Source: Actinomadura craniellae (GTDB lineage: Bacteria; Actinomycetota; Actinomycetes; Streptosporangiales; Streptosporangiaceae). From it: a stretch of DNA of 64,000 nucleotides. A program made the translations under genes and the position numbers. The stretch spans positions 124,001 to 188,000 of the forward strand of contig NZ_QLYX01000009.1 of assembly GCF_003289645.1 (NCBI RefSeq), written 5' to 3'. This document shows, in pieces, positions 35,015 through 43,988 of the stretch. Within the stretch, counting starts at the first letter, position 1, and each line of letters opens with the position of its first letter. The notes beneath the pieces were generated by a model. The model was not told the DNA's origin and did no database searches. It saw only the letters and a list, made by a program, of their open reading frames with translations.

Positions 35015-35038
35015 CCGGATGTGAGCCCTCTCATCCGG
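35015..35038. promoter_or_regulatory. 24-bp inverted-repeat operator, copy 2
   Basis: CCGGATGTGA - GCCC - TCTCATCCGG, matching copy 1 at 32602 in arm sequence and spacing with one arm mismatch. It lies between the response-regulator stop and the poly-Asp gene start at 35124. Confidence 0.6.
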
Positions 35039-35123
35039 GCCTCATGGTGGCGCCACGCCGCACCGACAGCCTGGAGACATCGCACCGCGGACCGGCCGCG
35101 GGGCGGTCACCAGGGAGGTTGCG

Positions 35124-35654
<531 letters not shown>

Positions 35655-35656
35655 CG

Positions 35657-36307
35657 ATGACCCCGTTCCCCTCGGGACGAGGCGGTCGCGTGGGCCCTGC
35701 CCTCGCGGCCGTCCTCGGCCTCGCGCTCACCGGCGCCGCGTGCGCCGACCCCGCTCCGGCCGCCCGCCCGGCCGGCGAGCCGCCGGCCCGGTCCGCCGCG
35801 CCCGCGACCTCGGCTCCCTCCCAGGCCCCTTCCCCGGCCCGCTCGCGGGCCCCCGCCGCGGACGCCCAGGTCCCCGACCCGGTCCGGGTGCGCATCCCGG
35901 CCATCCGGGTCTCGGCCCCGGTCGTCCCGCTCCCGCTGGACCGGAACGGCACCCTGGTGGCGCCCAAGGGATTCACCGAGACGGGCTGGAACCAGGCCGG
36001 GCCCGAACCCGGCGAGCAGGGCACCGCAGTGATCGCCGGACATGTCGACTCGCACTCGGGGCCGGCGGTCTTCTACCGGCTGCGTGAACTGCGGGCGGGG
36101 GACCGGATCCTGGTCGACCACCGCGGCGGCACGGTTGAGTTCACGGTGCGGCGGCTCGCCCGCCACCCCAAGAACCGGATCCCGAACGAGGCGGTCTACG
36201 GCGCCACGGGAAACGCCGAACTCCGCCTCATCACCTGCGGCGGATCGTTCGACCGCTCCCGCCGCAGCTACCGCGACAACATCATCGTCTTCGCCCGGGC
36301 GACCTGA
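35657..36307 (+). CDS. class F sortase
   Basis: 216 residues: N-terminal hydrophobic segment (about 11-29, lipobox-like GAAC at 26-29), a Pro/Ala/Ser-rich linker, then the sortase beta-barrel. The catalytic triad is visible: His129 (IAGHVDS), Cys194 (LITCGG) and Arg206 (SYRDN). Class F sortases are actinobacterial and their substrates often lack clear motifs. It starts 2 bp after the poly-Asp gene, which supports an enzyme-substrate pair. Confidence 0.88.
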   Translation: MTPFPSGRGGRVGPALAAVLGLALTGAACADPAPAARPAGEPPARSAAPATSAPSQAPSPARSRAPAADAQVPDPVRVRIPAIRVSAPVVPLPLDRNGTLVAPKGFTETGWNQAGPEPGEQGTAVIAGHVDSHSGPAVFYRLRELRAGDRILVDHRGGTVEFTVRRLARHPKNRIPNEAVYGATGNAELRLITCGGSFDRSRRSYRDNIIVFARAT

Positions 36308-36321
36308 GTTCCCGGGCGGCT

Positions 36322-36355
36322 CCCGGCGCCCGCCCCGCCGCGGGCGGGCGCCGGG
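36322..36355. terminator. strong bidirectional terminator hairpin
   Basis: A 14-bp perfect GC stem (CCCGGCGCCCGCCC and its complement) around a 6-nt loop fills the gap between the convergent sortase and patatin genes. There is no T tract, as is usual in actinobacteria. Confidence 0.7.
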
Positions 36356-37213
36356 TCACCGCGAGGTCTCCCAGACCTCCGCGACCCGGGGGGCCACCGA
36401 CTCGGCCTGGGCCTGCCCGGCCCGGAAGGCGGGCCGCCACAGCGCCGGGTTCATGACGTTGACGCCGAACACCTCGACGGTCGCCTGGTCGGGGCCGATC
36501 GCGACCACCGGGACGCCGCCGAGCTCGGCGATCTCCCGCTTCAGGGTGGTGCGCGGCAGCAGGTGGGCGAGGGGGTCGAACACGACGACGGCGGTGGCCC
36601 CCCGGGCCAGGTCGGCGTTGGTGGTCGCGCGGATTCCGCCGTCCATGTAGTGCCGCCCGCCGATCTCCACCGGAGGGAACACCGTGGGCACCGCGCAGCT
36701 CGACGCCACGGCCAGGGGCAGGGGGACGCCCGAGGACTTCTCCCAGATGACGAAGGCGCCGTCCGCGGCGTCCACCGCGGTGATCAGCAACCGCCGGTCG
36801 GGCCACTCGTGGCTGGGCAGCCGCCGCCCGATCTCGGTCAGCCGTGCGGGGGCGTTCGCCGCGGTCCGCGTCTCCAGCGCGATCCGGCCGACCCTGGCCC
36901 GCGCCTCCTGCGGGTCGAGGGAGGGGTCGAACAGGACCGCGAACGTCTCCATCACCGTGTTCATGTCGACCTCTTCGGCCTGGGTCGGCGCGGTGTCGGA
37001 GTCGGCCGCGATGCCCTCGATCGTCTCCTCCAGGTCGGCGCCCTGGGAGAGGAAGGTGCTGACCACCGAACCGGCGGACGTGCCGACGAACAGATCGGCG
37101 GTGGTGAGGTCCGTCCCGGCCGCCTGCAGCCCGGCGATCAGCCCGGCCTCCCACGCGATGCCGGCGATCCCGCCGCCGCCGAGGACCAGCGCGCGTCCGA
37201 CTTTCTCCGCCAT
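36356..37213 (-). CDS. patatin-like phospholipase
   Basis: A 285-residue patatin-fold acyl hydrolase. The oxyanion loop LGGGGIAG (about 11-18), nucleophile Ser46 in GTSAG, and catalytic Asp190 in YMDGG are all present. No signal peptide, so a cytoplasmic or peripheral membrane lipase is likely, cleaving acyl esters of phospholipids. ATG 37213 follows GGAAGGG at 8 nt. Confidence 0.9.
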   Translation of the reverse strand: MAEKVGRALVLGGGGIAGIAWEAGLIAGLQAAGTDLTTADLFVGTSAGSVVSTFLSQGADLEETIEGIAADSDTAPTQAEEVDMNTVMETFAVLFDPSLDPQEARARVGRIALETRTAANAPARLTEIGRRLPSHEWPDRRLLITAVDAADGAFVIWEKSSGVPLPLAVASSCAVPTVFPPVEIGGRHYMDGGIRATTNADLARGATAVVVFDPLAHLLPRTTLKREIAELGGVPVVAIGPDQATVEVFGVNVMNPALWRPAFRAGQAQAESVAPRVAEVWETSR

Positions 37214-37345
37214 TCCCGTTCCCTTCCGTCGAGATCGTGCTTCCCCCATGGCATCACGCCGGTCCGCGCCGCTGGACGGCACCTCCCCGCGCAGCCCCTG
37301 GTGCAAGGGCGCGAGCCGGACCTCGACGGTGCCCGGAAGTCGAAC

Positions 37346-37374
37346 GGCCCCCGCCGCGGAGCGCGGCGGGGGCC
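37346..37374 (-). terminator. terminator hairpin downstream of the PSES-repeat protein
   Basis: GGCCCCCGCCGC and its exact complement flank a 5-nt loop (GGAGC), 25 bp beyond the stop at 37399 on the minus strand. Confidence 0.65.
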
Positions 37375-37398
37375 GATCTGTGCACGGGAGGCCGTGCC

Positions 37399-38805
37399 CT
37401 AGTCCTTGGGCGTGAGCTTCACCGAGAGGGTGTTGCCGGGGCCGGACGTCAGCAGGCTGACGAGGCCGCCCAGGAAGCCGCAGCCCTTGAGACCGGGCAG
37501 CGCGTACTTACCGGACAGGGTGCCGCCGCCCAGCGGGTCGAAGCCAGCGCCGGACTTCAGCGTGATGTCCGCCGGGGTGACGGTCTGGCACTTCTCGCCG
37601 CCGGCGATGCCGAGCCCGAACACCTTGACCGAGGTCAGCTTGACCGTGGTCTTGGACTTCGAGGTCAGCGCACCGTCCTTGAGGGTGCCGGTGGTCTTGC
37701 CCTTCTGGGCGAAGGCGACGTCGGCCGTGGCGGGCAGGAACCCGAAGACCTTGAAGCTGCCCGAGGTCGGGTCGAGCGCCAGGTCGGCGGTGAACTTGCC
37801 GGTGGCCAGGGTGAGCTTGGCGTCGATCGAACCGGAGACCGGCAGCGAGCTCTTCAGCTTCTTGATGGTCGTCGTCCCGTCCAGGGTGTACCCGTAGTCG
37901 ACGGTGCCCGGGTTCGTCGGGCTGGCCGTCGGGCTCGGGCTCTCACTGGGGGTCGGGCTCTCGCTCGGGCTGGGGCTTTCACTCGGAGTGGGGCTCTCAC
38001 TGGGCGTGGGGCTCTCGCTCGGAGTGGGGCTTTCGCTCGGGCTCGGGCTTTCGCTCGGAGTCGGGCTCTCGCTCGGGCTCGGGCTCTCACTGGGCGTGGG
38101 GCTTTCGCTCGGGCTGGGGCTCTCACTGGGGGTGGGGCTTTCGCTCGGGCTGGGGCTTTCGCTCGGGCTCGGGCTCGTGGTCGGGCTGGGGTCCCCGCCG
38201 GTGATCTCGAAGGTGGCGAGCGTGGTGTTCTGGCCGGGGACCAGGGTGCACTGCGACTCGAACTCGCCGAGACCGGTCAGGTTGCCGTTGGCGTCCTTGG
38301 GGGCCAGCGTCAGCAGGATGTTGCCCACGGTGACCGTGGCGGTGCCCGGCTGGGTGAAGGTCAGGCTGGGGGCGTTGCCGGTGGCCGGCACCTGGAAGGC
38401 ACCGGAGGCGGGGACGGGGGTGGAGGGGATCGGGGCCGGGACCTTGACCGGCAGGGTGATGCCGGGGGCGGCCACCTGCGAGTCGGCCAGGGCGCTGCCC
38501 TCGACGGTCTTGGCGCCGACCAGCGTCAGGCCCTGGGTGGCGGTCTCGGGCACCGTCGACGACGTGTTGATCACGATCGCCGGGGTGGCCTGACCGACGG
38601 GGATCGACGTCGGGAAGTCCGAGTCGATCTTCACCGTCACCTGCTGCACTCCGATCAGCGGGAACGGGCAGGTGTAGTTCAGCGTCAGCGACACCGGGTC
38701 GGCCGCAGCGGTACCGGCACCGAGTACGCCGATCCCGCCCGCCGTGAGCCCGGCGGCGGCGGCCGCCACCAGGGCAGTTTTGATCTTGCCTGTCTTGGTT
38801 CTCAC
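37399..38805 (-). CDS. secreted DUF6801-like protein with PSES hexapeptide repeats
   Basis: 468 residues. A Sec-type signal peptide ends near Ala35-Ala36 (GTAAADPV). The N-terminal domain starts LTLNYTCPFPLIGVQQV, as in DUF6801-type exported actinobacterial proteins. Residues 211-296 are a (S/T)PSESP repeat with 13 PSES units, an extended and perhaps glycosylated linker. The C-terminal domain (about 300-468) is a second beta-rich module with Cys pairs (EKCQ, GCGFLGG). Starts at GTG 38805 with GAGAGG upstream. Probably a surface or matrix protein; no sorting signal is seen. Confidence 0.8.
   Translation of the reverse strand: MRTKTGKIKTALVAAAAAGLTAGGIGVLGAGTAAADPVSLTLNYTCPFPLIGVQQVTVKIDSDFPTSIPVGQATPAIVINTSSTVPETATQGLTLVGAKTVEGSALADSQVAAPGITLPVKVPAPIPSTPVPASGAFQVPATGNAPSLTFTQPGTATVTVGNILLTLAPKDANGNLTGLGEFESQCTLVPGQNTTLATFEITGGDPSPTTSPSPSESPSPSESPTPSESPSPSESPTPSESPSPSESPTPSESPSPSESPTPSESPTPSESPTPSESPSPSESPTPSESPSPTASPTNPGTVDYGYTLDGTTTIKKLKSSLPVSGSIDAKLTLATGKFTADLALDPTSGSFKVFGFLPATADVAFAQKGKTTGTLKDGALTSKSKTTVKLTSVKVFGLGIAGGEKCQTVTPADITLKSGAGFDPLGGGTLSGKYALPGLKGCGFLGGLVSLLTSGPGNTLSVKLTPKD
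37918..38175 (-). repeat. 18-bp tandem repeat encoding PSES hexapeptides
   Basis: Thirteen in-frame near-identical 18-bp units (type CTCGGGCTNTCACTNGGG on the + strand) encode alternating SPSPSE and SPTPSE. Length variation between strains is expected. It is a coding minisatellite, not a CRISPR. Confidence 0.85.
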
Positions 38806-39101
38806 CGTTTACCTCTCGTGTTACGGAACCGGGGTCCTGGCGCATCACGGCCGGTGCCAGTGCCGCAGCCACTTCCAGAAAATTGCGGTCACCTCCGGAA
38901 TGGTTCTTCTGGTGGTGTTCCAGAAATGCCTGGGTGGGTGCGCTGGTGTGAAACCGCGATCGCCTGCACGGATGGACTGGCCGGTATCACCGCCGGTCAG
39001 AGGAGCTATCGACTATGTTTCGGTGCCGTAAACTACTCACCAGTATCCCTAGGGTCAAGGCTCTGCTCTAACATTAGACGAGCGTGCGGAGGGTGTGTTT
39101 T

Positions 39102-39124
39102 TTCTTATCACTCGATGATAAGAA
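39102..39124. promoter_or_regulatory. palindrome TTCTTATCA-N5-TGATAAGAA
   Basis: A 9-bp perfect inverted repeat around CTCGA. T residues precede the stem on the + strand rather than follow it, so it is not a terminator on either strand; an operator is more likely. Confidence 0.5.
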
Positions 39125-39239
39125 CCGTTGGAATCAAGAAGTGTCGACCGGGTGTCATGAATTGCGGTCGGGTGACAAATTCCAGGGGGCTTCTCGTCCG
39201 GTGGCGCCAAGGATCCGGGCCGTCTGGGGTGGTCGGGGC

Positions 39240-39267
39240 GCGCCTTGTCAACGCTGTGACAAGGCGC
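39240..39267. promoter_or_regulatory. palindrome GCGCCTTGTCA-N6-TGACAAGGCGC
   Basis: An 11-bp perfect inverted repeat with 6-bp spacer, centred about 205 bp before the FAAL-like start. The TTGTCA/TGACAA arms look like a dimeric repressor site; a hairpin role is possible. Confidence 0.5.
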
Positions 39268-39457
39268 CGGTCCGTACCGTGTGTTCCACTGCGAAGATCG
39301 GCCCGTTGTCCGGAATCGGCCAAAAGCGCTGGCCATTGTTGTATGAAACGTCCAGTTGACGTAGTCACGCCTTCGCTGGTGAAGTTACTCATCAGTCACG
39401 TACGCGCGGTGAACGCTTCTTCGCGCATACATCCGGCCGGCGGTGAAGGGACGGGCG

Positions 39458-41107
39458 ATGACATCTGGACTGCGGGACTGGCTCGACAAGCCACGGGCGG
39501 GCCGCGGAATCCACCTGGCCGGAGACGACGGCGGCTGGGAATTCCGCGAGTACACCGACCTGGCCGCGGCCGCGCGCCGCACCGCCGGAGCGCTGGTGGC
39601 CGAGGGGATCGAGCCGGGCGACGTCGTCTGCATGGTCCTGCCCACCGACTTCACCCTCGCCGAGACCTACTTCGGGGTCTGGGCCGCGGGCGCCACCACC
39701 TGCCTGATCACCCCGCCGCTCTTCCAGGACGGCGACGACTACGTGGCGCACGTCGCCGCCATCCTGCGGCAGGCCCGGCCCAAGCTGACCATCGCCTCCG
39801 CGGATCTGGCGGACCTGACGTCCCGGGCGCTGGCCGCCGCGGGCCTGCCCGACCGGCCCTGGCTGCCCCGCCAGGCCGACGAGGAGATCGAGGTACGCCC
39901 GGCCGGTGAACTGGCGCTGCTCCAGTTCACCTCCGGTTCCAGCGGCGACCCGCGCGGGGTCATGGTGACCTGGCCGAACCTGGCGGCCAACGCGGACCTG
40001 ATCGCCCGCAGCGCCGGCTTCGAGGAGGGCGAGGAGATCGCCACCTGGCTGCCGCTCTACCACGACATGGGGCTGATCGGAACGTTCCTCACCCCGGCCT
40101 CCCGGCAGACCGACATCCGGCTGATGCGCCCCGACCAGTTCATCCGGAACCCCGCCCGGTGGATCCGGTGCTTCGACACCGCCCGGCACACCGCCGCCCC
40201 GCCGTTCGCGTACGCCTACACCGCGCGCCGGGTCAAGCCCGAGCAACTCGACGGGCTCGACCTGTCGGGGTGGAAGACCGCGCTGGTCGGCGCCGAGCCG
40301 ATCGACCCGCGCTCGCTCGAACAGTTCGCCCGGCTGCTGGAGCCGTTCGGGTTCTCCCGGCACGCCTTCAAACCCGCCTTCGGGATGGCCGAGACCACCC
40401 TGCTGGTCACCATGGACCAGGTGGCCCGCGACCCGCTCGCCGTCCAGCCCGACAACGAGTCGCTGTCCTTCGGTGAACCCGTCCGCATCCTGGAGCAGCG
40501 CCCGCTGGGCCCGGAGGCGCTGGACGTCAAGACCGGCTGGGTGGTCGGCACCGGCACCCCCGAGGACGACGTGCCGGTGACGATCGTCGACGACGGCGGC
40601 CGGGAACTGCCCGCGGGGCACCTCGGCGAGATCGTCGTCGGCGGCGAGTCCTGCTGCCCCGGTTACTACGCCGGGGCCGAGGCCAAGTCCACCCGCTTCA
40701 TCGACGGCAAGGTCTACACCGGCGACGCCGGGTTCTTCCACGACGGGCAGCTGTTCGTACTCGGCCGGATGGGCGACAGCATCAAGGTCCGCGGCCGCAG
40801 CGTGTACGTGGAGGACCTGGAGTCGAAGATCGCCGAGGTCACCCGGCTGGGCAGGGGCCGCATCGTGGTCGTCAGCGTGCCGGGTGTCGGCTCCCGGGGG
40901 ATCGCGCTGTTCGCCGAGACCGGCGACGCGCCCTGGGCCGGCGACGTCCGGCGGGTGCTTGGGCGGCGGCTCGGCCAGGATGTCGCGGTCACGATCGTCG
41001 TCGGCAGCGGGCTGATCCAGCGGACCTCCAGCGGCAAGCCCCGCCGCCGCTACATGTGGGAGCTGCTCCAGGCCGGCCGGATGCCGGGCGCCACGATCGT
41101 GGAGTGA
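39458..41107 (+). CDS. fatty acyl-AMP ligase (FAAL)-like adenylating enzyme
   Basis: A 549-residue ANL enzyme. FTSGSSGDPRGVMVTWPNL (about 165-183) and WLPLYHDMGLIGTFLTP are typical of FAALs, which make acyl-adenylates for loading onto carrier proteins instead of CoA. Further segments are GMAETTLLVT, GESCCPGYY and TSSGKPRRRYMWE with the C-terminal lysine. ATG 39458 has GAAGGG at 7 nt. No acyl carrier protein, PKS or NRPS lies nearby, so its acceptor is unknown; a true acyl-CoA ligase is the alternative. Confidence 0.8.
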   Translation: MTSGLRDWLDKPRAGRGIHLAGDDGGWEFREYTDLAAAARRTAGALVAEGIEPGDVVCMVLPTDFTLAETYFGVWAAGATTCLITPPLFQDGDDYVAHVAAILRQARPKLTIASADLADLTSRALAAAGLPDRPWLPRQADEEIEVRPAGELALLQFTSGSSGDPRGVMVTWPNLAANADLIARSAGFEEGEEIATWLPLYHDMGLIGTFLTPASRQTDIRLMRPDQFIRNPARWIRCFDTARHTAAPPFAYAYTARRVKPEQLDGLDLSGWKTALVGAEPIDPRSLEQFARLLEPFGFSRHAFKPAFGMAETTLLVTMDQVARDPLAVQPDNESLSFGEPVRILEQRPLGPEALDVKTGWVVGTGTPEDDVPVTIVDDGGRELPAGHLGEIVVGGESCCPGYYAGAEAKSTRFIDGKVYTGDAGFFHDGQLFVLGRMGDSIKVRGRSVYVEDLESKIAEVTRLGRGRIVVVSVPGVGSRGIALFAETGDAPWAGDVRRVLGRRLGQDVAVTIVVGSGLIQRTSSGKPRRRYMWELLQAGRMPGATIVE

Positions 41108-41161
41108 CCGGTTTTGCCCCCCGCTGGGGTTGTCGTCCCGGCGGCGGGGAAGCGTTCGACC

Positions 41162-41722
41162 ATGTTCGATCAGCTCGGCCGGCACTGGTGGGTCCTCGCG
41201 CTGCGCGGGGCGCTCGCCATCCTCTTCGGCCTCGTCGCCTGGATCTGGCCCGGCATCACGGTGCTGGCGCTGGTCATCGTGTTCGGCCTGTACGCACTGG
41301 TCGACGGGGTGTTCGCGCTGGTCATGGCCATCCGTGGCGGGACCCGGCAGTCCCGGCCGTGGCTGGCGGTCACCGGGGCGGCGGGGGTGCTGCTGGGGGT
41401 GCTCGCGCTGGTCTGGCCGGGCGTCACCGCGCTGGTGCTGCTCTTCCTGATCGCCATCTGGGCGGTGATCACCGGCGTCTTCGAGATCGCCGCCGGGATC
41501 TACCTGCGCCAGGAGATCACCGACGAGTGGCTGTGGATCCTGGGCGGCGCGCTCTCCGTGCTGCTCGGCTTCCTGCTGTTCGTCTGGCCGGTCAGCGGGG
41601 CGATCGCGGTGGTCTGGATGATCGGCTTCTTCTCGATCGTGTACGGGGCGGTGCTGCTCGCCAGCGCGTTCCGGCTACGCCGGCTCGCGTCCACCGTTGG
41701 TCCGGCCGGGCCCGCCGGGTGA
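41162..41722 (+). CDS. HdeD-family membrane protein (DUF308)
   Basis: 186 residues with six predicted membrane helices in three repeated pairs (e.g. LALRGALAILFGLVAWIWPG, GAAGVLLGVLALVWPG, LGGALSVLLGFLLFVWP), the HdeD/DUF308 hallmark. E. coli HdeD supports acid resistance; the molecular function is unclear. ATG 41162 follows GGCGGGGAA. It is convergent with the M28 peptidase across a strong hairpin. Confidence 0.87.
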   Translation: MFDQLGRHWWVLALRGALAILFGLVAWIWPGITVLALVIVFGLYALVDGVFALVMAIRGGTRQSRPWLAVTGAAGVLLGVLALVWPGVTALVLLFLIAIWAVITGVFEIAAGIYLRQEITDEWLWILGGALSVLLGFLLFVWPVSGAIAVVWMIGFFSIVYGAVLLASAFRLRRLASTVGPAGPAG

Positions 41723-41755
41723 CCCCGCGCCCGCACGGGTGCGGACGCGGGGTCA
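41720..41755. terminator. bidirectional terminator between hdeD-like and M28 peptidase genes
   Basis: TGACCCCGCG and CGCGGGGTCA pair exactly, then a single C/A mismatch, then CCGCA/TGCGG around a CGGG loop. It begins at the hdeD-like stop codon. Confidence 0.7.
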
Positions 41756-41767
41756 TGGCCGTTCGGC

Positions 41768-43276
41768 TCAGCGGGCGGCCGTGGTGGCCGTCCGGCCCGA
41801 CCCGGTGGTGCGGGGCGGGATCTGGGCGGTGTTGAAGGCGAAGGTGACCGTCGCGGTGGCGATCGCATCCGCGTTCACGTCCAGGGCCGTGGTGTTGACG
41901 TTGGCGAGCGTGTCGCACGCCAGGTGGTAGCAGACGTCGTAGGCCACGCCCGCCTGGCCGCCGAACAGCTGGGCCTCCGCGGGGGTCTTCAGGCCCTCGG
42001 CGCCGGTGAACAGCCCGCCGGCGGGGATACCGATGGCGATGAACGGGCCGTAGTCGGAGCGCCCGTCGAAGTCGGTGCCGACGTGCCCCAGCGAGCGCTG
42101 GTCGTAGAACTTCTCGAAGACCTTCTCGATCTGCGCGGAGCCGGGCGGCCCGGCGGGGGAGCCGGTGGCGTCGGAGTCGTCACCGTCGTAGATCTTGTAC
42201 GCGTAGTTCGGCGAGCCGACCATGTCGAAGTTCAGGTAGAGCCTGATCTTGTTGCGTTCGGCGGTGGGCAGGCCCTCCACGTACTGCGTGGAGCCGAGCA
42301 GCCCGGCCTCCTCCGCGCCCCAGAACGCGAACCGCACCCGGTTGCGCACCGGGAACTTGGCGATCTTGAGTGCGGTTTCCAGGATCGCGGCGCTGCCGGT
42401 GGCGTTGTCGTTGAGGCCCGGGCCCTCCGGCACGCTGTCGAGGTGGGCGCCGACCATCACGACATTGTCCGGGCGGCCCCGGGGCGAGTCGGCGATCACA
42501 TTGCGGGTGGTGCCGACCTCGGTGCGGGCGTCCACCTTGAGCCGGACGGTCGTGCCCGCCGGGTCGGCCAGGTCCAGCCCGGTCGCCGTGCTCGCGAACA
42601 CCACCGGGAAGCCCAGCCGCCACTCGCCGATGTCGAAGGCGAACGGGTCCGTCCGGCCCGGCTGCCCCTCGTTGAAGAAGATCACTCCGGCCGCGCCGGC
42701 GGCCTTGGCGTTGCGCGCCTTGTCGATGAACGGGCAGGTGCCGCGCTGGATCAGCGCGATCCGGCCCGCGACGAACCCGTCGAAGTCGGCGGTCTGGCAG
42801 CCGCTGGTGGAGGTGTTGGGCGTGGGCGCGGGCGGGATCACCAGGTCCACGCCCTGGACCTGCGCGGTGACGTCACCCGAGCCCGACGAGACCACTGTGA
42901 CGTAGTCGGCCGGGTTCGTGTAGGTCGTGGCCTCCGGAGCGGTCTGGCTGAGCACCGGCGGGGACAGCTCCGTCCAGTTCTGCGGGAACTCCACGGCGGT
43001 GGTGCGCACCCGGTAGCCGGCCTTGCGCAGCTTTCCGGCCACGTAGTCCACGGAGGCGTCGTATCCCGGGGTGCCCCGGGACCGGGTGCCGCCGTGGGCG
43101 TCCGCGATCTGCTGGAAGCGCTTCAGGTGTTCGGTGAGGTTCTTCCCGTTGACCGCGTGGACGGCCTTGCGGACGAAGAGGTCGCCCAGTGGAGTGGCCT
43201 GGGCCGGGGTGGCGAGGGTGAGCGGCAGGATCACGGCCGCCGCCAGGGCGACGCCCCGGCGAGGGATTCCGCGCAT
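41768..43276 (-). CDS. secreted M28-family aminopeptidase with PA domain
   Basis: 502 residues with a signal peptide (about 1-28, ending ATPAQA), a PA (protease-associated) insert around FIDKARNAKAAGAAGVIFF, and the M28 zinc domain. Metal and catalytic residues are visible in VGAHLDSVPEGPGLNDN (His, Asp), WGAEEAGLLGS (Glu), NFDMVGS (Asp) and the C-terminal CYHLACDT (His). It is a co-catalytic di-zinc exported aminopeptidase of the Streptomyces type. ATG 43276 is chosen for GGAGG at 5 nt; an ATG 12 bp upstream lacks this site. Confidence 0.9.
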   Translation of the reverse strand: MRGIPRRGVALAAAVILPLTLATPAQATPLGDLFVRKAVHAVNGKNLTEHLKRFQQIADAHGGTRSRGTPGYDASVDYVAGKLRKAGYRVRTTAVEFPQNWTELSPPVLSQTAPEATTYTNPADYVTVVSSGSGDVTAQVQGVDLVIPPAPTPNTSTSGCQTADFDGFVAGRIALIQRGTCPFIDKARNAKAAGAAGVIFFNEGQPGRTDPFAFDIGEWRLGFPVVFASTATGLDLADPAGTTVRLKVDARTEVGTTRNVIADSPRGRPDNVVMVGAHLDSVPEGPGLNDNATGSAAILETALKIAKFPVRNRVRFAFWGAEEAGLLGSTQYVEGLPTAERNKIRLYLNFDMVGSPNYAYKIYDGDDSDATGSPAGPPGSAQIEKVFEKFYDQRSLGHVGTDFDGRSDYGPFIAIGIPAGGLFTGAEGLKTPAEAQLFGGQAGVAYDVCYHLACDTLANVNTTALDVNADAIATATVTFAFNTAQIPPRTTGSGRTATTAAR

Positions 43277-43502
43277 CTGTACCTCCATCGAGCCGGGTGG
43301 AATGAGCCTTTCTGGGATTGTGCGAGGTTCTGTCCTGATTCCCTCCCGGGGCAACCCGGGTGGCCGCTAACGGACATCCCGTCAGCCGGTTTTCGCAATG
43401 GTTACTGTCCCGGCGAACAGGATCGCGGGCCGTGCGGACGGGATCGGGTGTGCGATCGCCCCGTTCGGCGGCGGGCGTCTGTTCCGGCGCGGAGACGCGC
43501 CC

Positions 43503-43508
43503 TACGCT
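43503..43508 (+). promoter_or_regulatory. -10 element (TACGCT)
   Basis: TACGCT fits TAnnnT and ends 8 bp before ATG 43517, compatible with a leaderless or nearly leaderless lipoprotein mRNA. Confidence 0.4.
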
Positions 43509-43516
43509 GCGGCCTC

Positions 43517-43909
43517 ATGTCTCCCAAGATGCCGTTGATCATCCTGTCCCTCGCGTTGCTGGCGGGTTGCTCGTCCGAGGGCGACCCGTCGTCCGCCGCC
43601 TCCTCCCCACCGCCTCCGCCCACCACGCTGGCGCCGCCGTCCCCCGGCACCCAGCCGGAGGTCAAGCCGGAAGACCAGACCAAGTTCATCCAGGCGCTGA
43701 CCCAGGTGGATAAGAAGCTGGCGGCCGACGGCGGGATGATGCTCATCAAGGCGGTCGAGACCTGCACCGACATCCAGCAGGGGAAGTCCGGCGCCGAACT
43801 GCTGGACCGGGTGAAGCGGAGCTACGCGGTCACCGAGGACGCCAAGGCCCAGCAGATCCTCAAGGCCACCCAGACCTACATCTGCCCGGGGCTCATCAAG
43901 CAGTCGTGA
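43517..43909 (+). CDS. small lipoprotein, DUF732-like
   Basis: 130 residues. Signal peptide II with lipobox LLAGC (Cys about 18), a Ser/Pro-rich linker, then a helical domain with two cysteines (AVETCTDIQQGKS and TYICPGL) spaced as in DUF732, a short exported actinobacterial domain of unknown role. Expected on the outer face of the membrane. It is followed by the phytase gene on the same strand with a 79-bp gap. Confidence 0.75.
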   Translation: MSPKMPLIILSLALLAGCSSEGDPSSAASSPPPPPTTLAPPSPGTQPEVKPEDQTKFIQALTQVDKKLAADGGMMLIKAVETCTDIQQGKSGAELLDRVKRSYAVTEDAKAQQILKATQTYICPGLIKQS

Positions 43910-43988
43910 GCCCGTTCCCGGCCCGTCACCCGGTCGCCGCCCACCAGCGGTGAGATCGGGCCGGTACCCCACCTCCAGGAGCCGCCCG

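Larger units (their letters stand above)
38806..39457. other. 652-bp gene-free, AT-richer interval with two perfect palindromes
   Basis: Lies between the divergent PSES-repeat gene and FAAL-like gene. It is clearly richer in A and T than its surroundings and contains no convincing coding frame. Two exact inverted repeats stand at 39102-39124 and 39240-39267. It probably holds both divergent promoters and regulator sites; an unrecognised small RNA cannot be excluded. Confidence 0.6.

Noticed and set aside
37918-38175. CRISPR-like array
   Set aside because: The 18-bp units are contiguous without spacers and encode an in-frame hexapeptide repeat.
39102-39124. Rho-independent terminator
   Set aside because: The T run precedes the stem on the + strand and reads as A on the minus strand, so it fits neither direction.
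39084-39359. A 91-codon + strand frame in the gene-free interval
   Set aside because: No ribosome site, no actinobacterial codon bias, and it runs across both palindromes; I treat the region as noncoding.
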